DNA of 64,000 nucleotides, from NCBI GenBank assembly GCA_947095535.1, contig OX352774.1, positions 260,249,843 to 260,313,842 of the forward strand, written 5' to 3'. Within the stretch, counting starts at the first letter, position 1, and the number at the start of each line of letters is the position of its first letter. Source of the stretch: Poecilobothrus nobilitatus. Its lineage: Eukaryota > Arthropoda > Insecta > Diptera > Dolichopodidae. Made by a program: the position numbers and the translations under genes. Below the pieces are notes generated by a model. The model had not been told where the DNA came from and searched no databases. It saw only the letters and a list, made by a program, of their open reading frames with translations. Of this stretch, positions 49,901 to 61,900 are shown piece by piece.

Positions 49901-52900
49901 TGTTTTGTTGTTTTTTTTTTTTTTTTTGTTTTGATTCTTTTATTTTGTACTTAATTACTTTTAGTAATCGATCTGCTAGCTCTGAACAAGATAATTCCGA
50001 TCAATCAGAACATTCGGAAAAATCACCATTAGTTAGTGCCCGAATTGATACTTTGGCGAGATTATTTTTTAGTAAATCTGTACCACCGGATCCTACATCA
50101 ACAAGTTCTAGGGATTCAATAGATCCAATTATAGCAAGGTTAAAAATGAAAAAAAAAAAAATAGAAACAAATTTATATTGTTTGTTATTTTTTAATTATT
50201 AAAATTAAATTTTAAATTTAAAAAAAAAAATATTTAGCTAAATTTAATTTTTTTTTTTTGTATTATTACAAAATAGTCTATTTTAATTTTGATTCTGGTG
50301 TTGTATAAATATTTTTCCTTATTTCTTCCAAAACAAAATTTATTTAATTATGCAGTTTGTTTGGCATATATTTATTCAGTTTTTTTTTATTTTTTTAATA
50401 TTTTTATTTTAATATTATCTTGTATATTATTATTATTATTATATTAGTTGTGCTTGACCTTCTTTTCAATTCTATCCTTACAATGTTTTTTGTTTTATGT
50501 TTTTTTTGATATAATTATGTATTATTTAAAATTTACAGTTAACTGATGGAATCATAATATATTGGCAATTACTTACTATATACTTATATACATTTAATTT
50601 TTAATATAAATAGTTTTTTTTTGTTTTCACAATATCTAATTTATGTAATTTTTTTTTTTTTGTGGGTTTTTGCAAAGAAAATTAAAAATTTTTCTTAGAG
50701 AAATTATTATTGGCATTCAAAAATTAGATTTAAATGTAATCATAAACTGAAATTGGTTACTTTCTAATTAAAAAAAAAATTTTTCAAACCATAAGCAAAA
50801 TAAGATCTTGATCTGATTTATCTGATATTTTTAAATCTATATCTAAATAGAAAAATAAACCCAAATCAAATAAAAATTTGAATTTTTTTTATTTTTTTTT
50901 TATTTTGTCAATATCGAATCTTTTTTTTTTTTTTGTCCAACTGGAGGTGTAAATTTTCAAAAGACACCAAGATAACCTAGGCCACTTTGTTAATGTGGGA
51001 TTTTTATCAACTAAAACTACCTCCTGCCGACGTTAGTATAATGACTAATTACTGTAACTGCGATAGGATGAGGATAGGAAAGGGGTAAGATAAAGGAAAA
51101 TTTAACTTACATTGTACGAATGAGATTAAATGTGAATTTTAGCAGATGCAAGTTGTCTGATGCAAATACAGAATTGTCTAATACAGAATTTATTAAAAAA
51201 TTTTTTGAAGCAATTAAAGTAGTTTAAAGTGGTGTAAAGTCGTTTTTTTTTTATTCTTACAAAGTAACAATAAATATCAATTATAATTTGCGTTTTAAAT
51301 GGCACAAATAAATAATATAAGATATTTATATGTAAAATTTAATCATATTTTCTAAAATCACTCGTTTTTCATGAGAATCATACAATTTTGAAATCATTTA
51401 TAAAGGTGACGACGACTTCATAACTAAAAAAATTCGAATTTTTAAATTTTAATTTATAATTCTTTTATATTTTATTTTTAAAATATAACATCTACACTTT
51501 ATATATGAGCGGCAATTTGAATGTATTAAAAACAGATTTTGAATTAATTTTAAATCTAAACGAGGAGCACATATTTTCATATTATTATTTCATTTTATAC
51601 ACATCTGACTTTTGAATTTTGAAAAGTTAATTTGACAATGTGAACTTAAAATTGGCTTGCTTATGTTTTTCATTAAAGTCACCTTGATTATAATCCTAGA
51701 TAAGCCAAGGTAAAAAAATTTAAAATTGTAATAATGTTCGTATGTCTATCATACTATTTTATAACTTTTCTTGATTTGTATTGTAAAATAGAGAAACCTT
51801 TATTTGTTATAATATAAAAACCAAAACGGGTGAACAAAGTATTAAAAAGGTTGTGGGATAGCAAGATAAATACAATAAAATAGAAAGATAGATAAAATAG
51901 ACAAATATCCACCATATTAAATAAAATGAACAGCTAAGCTAATATATGTATGTAAGTATGTATTTGATTGGTGTGTTACATAAATATGACTATTATTTTC
52001 TTTCAAACTTAAATTATCAAAATTTTGAGATTTTAGAAAAGAAGGACTTAAAGAACTTAATATATATTTTTTAATATAAAAAAGAAGGATTTAAAATATA
52101 TTTTTTTTTTTCATATTTTCATTTTTATTTTTTTTATACTTATGTATCATGAATTAAAATGGTGATCCAATGTTTACTTAGTTTACTTTATTTTCTTCAA
52201 GAACTTTGACAGCTGAAATGAATTACATTATTTCTTATTATACTTGACCAAATGCACAATGTATTAAACAAAGTATAAGTAACGTAACCGAAACGAAGCA
52301 AAGTAACGATGTGACGATTTTTTTAATCCGTTGCTTTGCTTTGAATATTTTGACAGTTTGATATTTGACTATTTTGATTCATTTAACGTAAAAAGTTTTG
52401 TTATTTTGAAGTTTTGAAACTGTTGAAGAAAAATTAATTTAAGAAATTTAAAAAAAAAAAATTTATTTGATCACTTGTTATTTGGGACAAAATAAAATCA
52501 TTATACGGAAATAAAATTTTACAAAAAGTTTAGGTTTTCTTGTAACTACATTGAAAATATTTCAATAATAAATTCTTTAAGTCAATAATAAGGTTTTCTT
52601 CAATTTTTCTAAATCGGAATATTATTTGACATTTAAGAAGATAAAGCAAATAATTTCTGTTTATTTTTCCAAACCTAATAAAAAATTTTTGATTACTTTT
52701 GACAAAAAATGACACATAAGAAATTTCAAAGCAATTTTTCCAAGTATGTTTCTCTTGAATACTTTGAAAAGCAAACTAGGAAAATTACGCATTGAACCCC
52801 ATCCATCACATATAAACAAAATTTAAAATATAAATAAAATACATAAATTAGTAAAATAATAAAGATTTTCATAGTCAGGATTAAATTGAAGTATAGGTTT

Positions 52901-55900
52901 AAAACTAAATAACAAAAAAGATTTGTACAAAACGATTTCATAATCAAGCAGCTCTACTTATATTACTACTTGATTTGGTGTACCCAATATACAAAATATT
53001 TGTTAAATTATAAAAATAATTTTATAATGGATGAACATTTCTATATACTTAGTACAATCCAACAGTTTCATCTGATCATGAACAGCTTTATGCCTTGACT
53101 TATACTTGATTTTAATGATGTGCCTTCGACGTTTTGAAATGTCAAAATCGTGAAAATTCACGTGTTTGTAATTTTTATATGATTACTTTCAATGTGATCG
53201 CTTGTATATATTTTCATATAAAGTAATAATTAATAATTTTCATATAATTGTTTGACATTTCAAAGCGTTTTGCGTACGCGTTGATTCCATCAAAAAAAAA
53301 AAAATCAAAATCAAAAAAATTAGTTCATTTGTATAGGAAGTAAAAATCTTCTATTAAAATTTATTTAATTTTTTTTTTTAATTATTTCGAAGTGATTTAG
53401 AAAAATTTTTTTTTTTTTTCATCTAAATTTAACATTTTATATATTTTTTTTCTTTCTCTAATATTTTAATTTTAGTTTCCTTTATATTTATACTTATTTT
53501 AAAAAATTTTATTAATATTTTGTATTAAAAATATGATACAATTTATTTCTATTATGTATTTATTACTATATTAGTTTCCAATTTGTCATAATCCTTATGT
53601 ATTTTAATGAAAATTATATAATGTTAACATTTTAATATTAATTTTGTTGTTGTAACTTTGTTTAATGAATCAATACAAATATAAAAAATTTGCATTTTAA
53701 TCAAATATTAATGAAATTATTATTTTAAATGAGTTTTTTTTTCCAGTTTATTAATGGGATTTTTTTTTATAATTAATGATATATTGTAATAATTTTGAAA
53801 AAAATTATTTAATTGTAAAAATGAAGATAACTCATTTATATTTTTTTTTTTATATAATATTGATTATGTTAATTTAACATAATTTTTTTTTTTCATTTCA
53901 CTAAGGATCTGTTTTATATTTTTAGGTTATTTTTTTTTTTTTTTTTTGGAGGAAATATTATTAATATTTCTTTCTTTTTGTAATTTATAACAATTAAGTA
54001 AATTATCCTTGATATTCTGAAAAAATAAAATTACTTGTAATTTTTAAATATAATGAAGGTAATTTTCTATAATTTTTATATCAATTATTATATTTATATA
54101 TAACTGTTAAATAAATATAGATAAAAAATTATTATTTGAATATTTCAAGACTGTTAACATTAAAAAAAAAAAAAAATTATTCAATAATTTGATTAAACAG
54201 CCTTCTTTTAATTTTGATATAATAACAGTTAATCAACATTTATAATTATACCGTTAAAGGTTTAGATTATATGCTTTTTAATAGAACGGGATGTTCTATT
54301 TAAAATTAGTTTTTATTAAAATAATCATATACTTATATATATAGAATAAAAAATATTAACGGAAAATTTACAATTTATGGTTCCGTCAAAATTTTTAATT
54401 TATTTAATCTATATATTAAACGCTTTTCAAAAAATAATCAGTAAAAGTTATTTATATAATCAATTAACTTTAGTGGAGTAGTTTTTTGCTAATGAAGCAG
54501 AAGTGGTTTTTAGGACATATTAACTGTTTATAAAACTTCTACACTGTTAATAGAACAAATAAAATTTTCAACCATGGATAAAACCAAGCCAACCATGTGA
54601 AAATAAAAATTATAGAATTTTTTAAAATATATCTAAATTTACCGTTATTTAAAAGCTAAATATTGTAAAATTTTTCTTCCTTCATATCTCCGTAACACTT
54701 AAATATAACCTTAAAATTTTGAAAGAAAAAAGATCTTTCCTTCGAATTTGCGCCTTTTAATCCGTTGGTTTTCATTCTGCCTTGTTTACATTTCATTTAA
54801 GAGTGACTTTTTTCATTATTCACTTTCGAATCTTCATTTGTAATTACAAATTGCGTTTTATGGCAAGAACGAAGTTTTCAAAAATCTTACAAAGTAGAAT
54901 TGGATTTTCATATTACATATAAATTAATTTAACAGATACAATCAAAATATTGTAAGAAGGCTCGTTATTCTAAAATCAAAAGTTAATTAAACAGTATTGT
55001 ATTAAAAAAAAAAAAATATTTCAAAAAAATTCTACATTTTGAAAAAGAGGTTAGAAGCTAATATCGAAAATATATTTTTGATTAAATAACAAAAATTCTC
55101 AATAAATATGTACATGTATGTATATAAAATAATATCTTATGGTTTTTCTTTTTTTTTTTTTTGTATTGATTCATTATTCAAGGATTCTATTCAATATCCA
55201 TATAGATTGGTTTAAGTTTATAATTAAAAAAAAAATTTTAAATTCTAAATATTGTATGTGCACAAAAGTTTTTTTTTTTTTTTTTTTTTTGTAATAAAAC
55301 TAATGAAAATATTTTTGAATTATTAAAAAATGTTATATAAAATTATAAAAACATACAAATATATAGATATATATAAAATAAATTTAAGCCAATTATTTAT
55401 TTATTTTTTTTTTTTATTATTATTTTATCAAATATTCAGATGTATTTTTAATCTATAACATTAAAATTGTCATTTTTAATTGAAAAAAAAAAAAAAAAAA
55501 TGTAAGCTAAAAAACTAAAAGAATAACAAATTAGAATGTTTTGCTTAAATTTTTTTTTTTTTCTTTTTATTCTTACTAAATATAAAAATTTAATTATTTA
55601 TTGTAAAATTATATATATATATATATATATAAAAAAAAAAACAAAAAAAAAAAATCATAAAAAAATATTCAATGTATTTTTTACTAATAATAAAAATTAA
55701 TATAAATAACCATCTAAATTTGTTTGATTGTTTTTGTTTTGTATTTTTTTTTTTTTTTTTTTTTGGATTGATAATTAATACATTTGGTTTTTTCTTAACT
55801 TTTATTCTTTTTTTTAATACTGTCATAAAATCGTTATTCTCGTAAAACTCTCGTATATTCGTCTATATATGTATATGTATATATTATATAAGAATTGTAT

Positions 55901-58900
55901 TATATAAATACATTTTTAATTTTCTCATTTATATATAATATATAAATAAATAATATAAATGTCGTGTGTTTTTTTTTTTTTTTTTTTTTTTAAATTCAAA
56001 ACCAAATTTTTTTGGATCTATAAATATAAAAATACTCTTAACACTATCTTTGTATAATGTTTTTTTTTTATATATTGTTTCCTTATATATTAAATGTCGT
56101 TATCGATGTTGTTTTTCCCTCCCATCAAAATCTTTCAAAAAAAACTTTAATTTAAATTATGACATTAATTTTAATTTTTTTTTTTTTTTTAAATCAATTT
56201 TAACATAATTGTTAATAAATGTTCGTGTGATATCTTAAAATGGAATTTAAATTCTTCTAATGCTTGGTTTAAATGTCACTTTTAAAATTTTAATTTCGTC
56301 GTAAAAAATTATTTTCTATTAAATTTTTAAAAAATTATTTACAATGTTCTTTTAAGTATAATTTCGAAATTATTTTAATAAATCTGGTTCGTTTGAAGTA
56401 GCACAAGGCCAACAAACTTCGTTTGACGTTTGACATTTGACGTAGTTACAACCAAAATGTTTTAATTCGACTTAAATGAAATTAATTTTAATTGAAAATA
56501 ATTTAAAAAGAAACAAAAAAAAAAGGATATAAATAACTTAAAAAGAATTGTCTGTATAATCGAGTTTTGAGTGTATTTTAACATACATACATACAACATA
56601 AAAATTCTTATGAATTGGATTCTTAAAATTTGTTTTAAATTTTTTTTTTAGACCTTATGTTTTATTTAAATAGAAAAACACACACAAATACACAAGCGAA
56701 TTAAAAAACAAGTGATAGCAGAGCCAAGCATTAGACGATTATTTTAAATTTTTTCATTAACAATTGGAATATGATATATACGGGGTGATGAAAATACTTC
56801 TTTTTTTCTTTTTAACAAAAAAATACCAAAATTTTAATTATAAAATTCCACATATTAAATTTTCGATAAAAATATAATGAATATATTATAATTTTCAGAT
56901 TTTCTTATTTTAATATAGGCTAATCATCTTAAAAATTCAATACAAATTGAGTTTACTAATTTCTTTTCATTTAAAATCTTCAAATAATTCAAAAAATTTG
57001 AAAGATCTTATTAAGGCCCTTATAATATATTATAATATAACACATTTTTCCATAAGAAATCATTTACTTTTCATTCTGTTTAATTATCACTCATTTAAGC
57101 CAAAAGAATAGAAAAAATGATTAGATTGTGCATTTTTTAAGTAGTAGTAATTTTTTTTTTTTTTTTTTTTTGCCACATAGATTTCACAAAACCAAAATAA
57201 GTAAAACTTATGATTTAAAATCACAAACAAAAAAATGTAAATATCCATATTTTATTTTCGTCGCGATGTTGTATAGAAGCAAAATAACACAAAGTCGCGA
57301 TTTTTATGATAATTCATTCGGTAGAATAGAAAACAGAACAGGACAAGTTTTGGACGTCAATTAATTATTGATATAAGACACAATACTGAATCACATCATT
57401 CCTTTTTAAATTTTTATTTAATCTGAAACTTCTGTTTTTAAATGATGTGCTGTCCAAAGATATTTTTTATTATCAGAAATTTTTTTTTTTAAATATTTTC
57501 CAATTTTTTTTTTGAAAATTCAGTAAACGTTTACTTCGATCCAATACTTTAGGTGACATTCGTGTTTTTAAAAACTAATGTAATTTTAAAACTCAAATTA
57601 TATCTTTATATTTAAGACGATTAAAAAATTTGAAAATATTTTGACATAATCAAAATCAAATATCGTTCTTGTTCTAATTTATAACGCGCACTCACATTTT
57701 TCTAGTGCTAGTTCTGGTTCTGATTCTGGTGCTGATTCTGATTCAGGTTCTCGTTCTGGTTGCGATTGTGAACACTAGTTCTGGTTCTCATTCTTGGTTC
57801 TAGTTCTAGTTCTTTATTCTTGTCAATAATAATGAAAATAATAGTGATCCCACTTATCAATAGATATAGCTGTGTTCGAAAATTAATAATTACACTGAAT
57901 TATAATTCATAATACACATTTTAAAATTTGAAATTCAATTAAAAAATGCACCTATAAATTCCTATTAAAATACAATTTTAAAAACTTCTAAAAGACCTTA
58001 AAATAGTTGAATTTTGTTTTTCTTAATTTTTCATTATTCAATAAAATCACATTTAAATTTTACTTCTTAATTTAGCACTTTCTTTTTATATATATACCTT
58101 CTATATAGAATGAATTTATCAATGAATTTCAAATATTTTGCAGATTATTAAATAAAAAAAAAAAAACAATAGCGAAACTACAATAAATAAATAACAAACA
58201 CTTAATTTTAGATAATTAGAGAAAAAAGATAAAGTAGATCTATTATAGTTGAATGAATTTAGTTATTATACAATAGTGTGAATAGATACTATCTAATAAA
58301 ATGTATAATTGAAAACTTTCTAGGAAAGTTGTAGTACTATAAATACAATATTTTTAATGTTATACTTTATATACTATATATAGTGTGAATGTAAATCTTA
58401 GAATATTATTTTAGATAATATTTAATGATAAAATTATACAATTAAAAGTATGTGTATAGCCTAGGCCTGATACCTTAAAAAATACTTTAGAAAAAATAAT
58501 ATTATAGCTATCTCTAATTGAGTAAAATATGTAAATTTGGAAAGTTTGTTCATACTAATATTAATAGTAGTCATTATTAATAGCTAATTTTACTAATAAA
58601 TAATATTATATACATATAATATAGGGTTATCCTTCAAAATTTGTGTTAATAATAATAATAAAATATTATAAAAAATTTTTTTTTTTTTCGTTTTTTGTTT
58701 TAACAGACCAAATCTAAAATATCAGTATACAGCGTTAGATAGCGGTGGTGCAATACCAGAACGTGGTCCAAAAGAACGTGCATCAAGAGAACGAGCTTTA
58801 AGTGTTGCTCAAGAATGGGCGTTAAGTTCAAATGGACGTTATAATGTTATTGCACATCTTGATGAAATTGGTTCAAGAAATAATAAGAATTGGTTTCTAA

Positions 58901-61900
58901 TAAGTGACTCAACGGTATATTTTTTTTTTTTTTTATATATAATTTTTTTAAATAAATTTAATAGTCGTATTTATATGTAAAGCTATATAATATTTATCAT
59001 GTTTTTATTTTATTTTTTTTATCAGATTCGAACAGACCGCCTAATGACTTTACTTCCTTTACCTCCCGAATGTATTGCCTTAGATGAACTGCCACAAAAT
59101 CAAAATCAAAGTTGGTTAGAATTATTGGGATCTTTACATCATCCATATATTTATCCAGTATTAGATTTAGAATTTTTGCATTATGAAACAAAATCATATG
59201 TTTCACTTGTTATGCCATTTAATCCACGTGGCAGTCTTAAAGATTTAATTTATAAGGTGAAAAATATATTATATAATATAAATATATAAATAAATTTTAT
59301 TCTATTTTCATTTATTTATATAATATCTATAGATACATAAATTATAATTTAAATGCAATAATTTTAATTTATTTAATAATAGACACAATGGAATGATCAA
59401 TGGAATCGAAAATATACGAAAAAGCCAACTGGTTTACCAATTTCACAAGTTCAAAGATTAGGACGGCAAATTTTAGAAGCTTTATTATTTCTTAAGGATA
59501 GAGGTTTTCAATTACATGGACATATTCATAGTGGAAATATTATAATACAAAATGGTGTTGCAAGGTGAATTGAAAAATAAAATTTAATTTTAGATAAAGA
59601 ATAGAAAATAGAATAAAATAAAAGCATACATGAAAAAAATTATAATATTTCTAATACTTCTTAAATTATTTATAAATAAATATTTTATATTATACATTAT
59701 ATTACATATTACGTCAAATATTCATTATGTATTTTTATTTTTTATTTTAATGAAACACATATACAGATTAACTGGATTAGAAAATGGTCTTTTGGGTTTA
59801 ACTTCTCGTATTAATGCTGTAATGTGGTCACGTTCAACAACCGAAATTGAAAATATTGATGTAATCTGTTTTGGTCATTTACTTTATGAAATGTGTATGG
59901 GATATGAATTAACAACATCAAAACCAATTCTTAGAGATATTGAAGAAGATTTTAGGAGGCATCCACAGGTAAAAATACAATTATGTATTTGTATAAAAAT
60001 TTTGTTTAATCAATTACATACATATATACTATAACCATATATAATTTTATATATTATACATATATGTAATTGGTATGTATAATTGAATAAATAAGATTTT
60101 ATTAAAAAAAACTATAAAATGGTCTGAATCTATTAGGGTATGATATTATCGTATCATGTCCAATACACATTATAATTCCTTTTTTTTTTTAATTAAATTA
60201 AACAATAGTTTATATATAATTTTTAAATTATTAAATATTAATAATAAATTTTCTTTTATTAGGCTTTCGAAATAATATCATTAATTTTTGAACCACCTGA
60301 TGATATTAAGCCTGCAGTTGAAGATCTAGTTCTTTGTGATTGGTTCCGTAGCATCGATTTAAGAGAATTACGTGGACCATGCGTTAGTGTAAGTTTTAAA
60401 AATATTTTGTGTTTTTTATAGTGTTTTAAAATTATAAAATTTTTTACTTTTATTCTAATTTATATTATGTATTTATTGACAGACAATCAAACCAAGTTTA
60501 AGTAGATCAACATTAAATCTATTTCATGCTGTTAAAAAAAGACAAGTTGCATCAATGCATTCATTTAGTGATTCAAGAAATTGTTCACCATGTACAACAC
60601 CTTCATCTACACCAAAATTTATTGAACGACCAAAATCGTAAGTTTATAAAATATATACATATATACATATATAAATATATATATAAAATATCCATATATT
60701 AAAATATTTAATTTAATTAATATAAATACATATAAAAATAAAAAAATTGTTAATGTAGTTGTGTTTTTTGATGTTTTTTTATATTATATTTTTTTAATTA
60801 CTTAGTAATTATATTAAAAATTAAAAATAATTGTTTTGGTGTTTTTATCTAAATAATTTGTTTTATTATAGTTTGGTTATAAATTTTTGGAATTTGTGTT
60901 TTTTTTTTTTTTTTATTTTCATATTAATTTTCTTTTTAAATTGTATTAAGAAAAAGGATAAAATTTAGTAAAAACCAAAAAAAAAAAAAAAAAAATCTTA
61001 TTTTGGCACGCATGCAATATTTAAATTTATATATTTCTTGTTTTAAATTAATTTTATTATGTAAAACCGACATCAGTTACCTTCTCGCACCATATGAAGT
61101 TTGTATAAATCCTTATTATTAATAATAACGCCATCAATTTGTGCAATTATTGGATATTTATTTTGGTTGTTAATTATCATGTATTATATATAAGGTAAGT
61201 AAGTATACATATAATATATATTTTTTAAATTATTTACTATGAACTACATACATACATATATATGTATAAATATATATAAAAGAAAAACACATAAATATTT
61301 ACAATAAAACAAGCCTCTTTTATTGCTAAATTTATTCTAAAAGTATGGTATACAAGAGAATCTGTTAATTTTAAAACACTGACATCTCACGTCTATCAAC
61401 TCCTTGCTTTTTAGATTTATTCAAATATATGTATAAAAATATACAACATTGAAAATTTTTAAAACTATTCTTCGTTGAACGCTTTTTTTTTCTTTTCGAT
61501 TAATATCTTTTTTTTTTTAATTCGATTAATATCGATTAATTTTTTTCGATTGATATCTCTTTAGGAACGAAAAGTTATGCAGACGACGGATATTGGTATA
61601 CTCTAAAAATTTTAGTGATACAAAATCTAATAAATTGTGAATTTGTAATTTATAAAAATCTAAAAAAGGTATTATTATAAACTCGTAATAAAGAGAAATA
61701 GAAACATCGTACTAAAAGTGAATGTATTTATAACAGTACTTCTAACCAAAATCTAAAACTATGTAGTAATAGCTATAGTTTTTTTTTTTTTACACTTTTT
61801 AAACACTTTTTGTAAGATTGAATCACATTGAATGTATACCACACACTTTGGCTTAAATAAATTTTAGTAATAGAATTTAAAAGTCAATATTTTGCACAAT

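Larger units (their letters stand above)
50139..58706 (+). other. Large intron before the pseudokinase exons
   Basis: GTTAAA donor to tttaacag acceptor, about 8.6 kb, phase 2. Contains a dispersed repeat (50938-51105), an inverted repeat (53129-53268), an (AT)n tract (55610-55630), a GGTTCT minisatellite (57702-57814) and one candidate alternative exon (57180-57364). The remaining open frames are Phe/Lys/Ile-rich, follow homopolymers and are taken as chance. Confidence 0.65.

Noticed and set aside
56770..56795. 'atacggggtgatgaaaata' as a second MITE end
   Set aside because: Only a short resemblance to the 17414 end, and no partner end was found within a plausible distance.
58997..59206. 69-codon minus-strand frame
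   Set aside because: Shadow of the Slob exon at 59026-59256 on the opposite strand.
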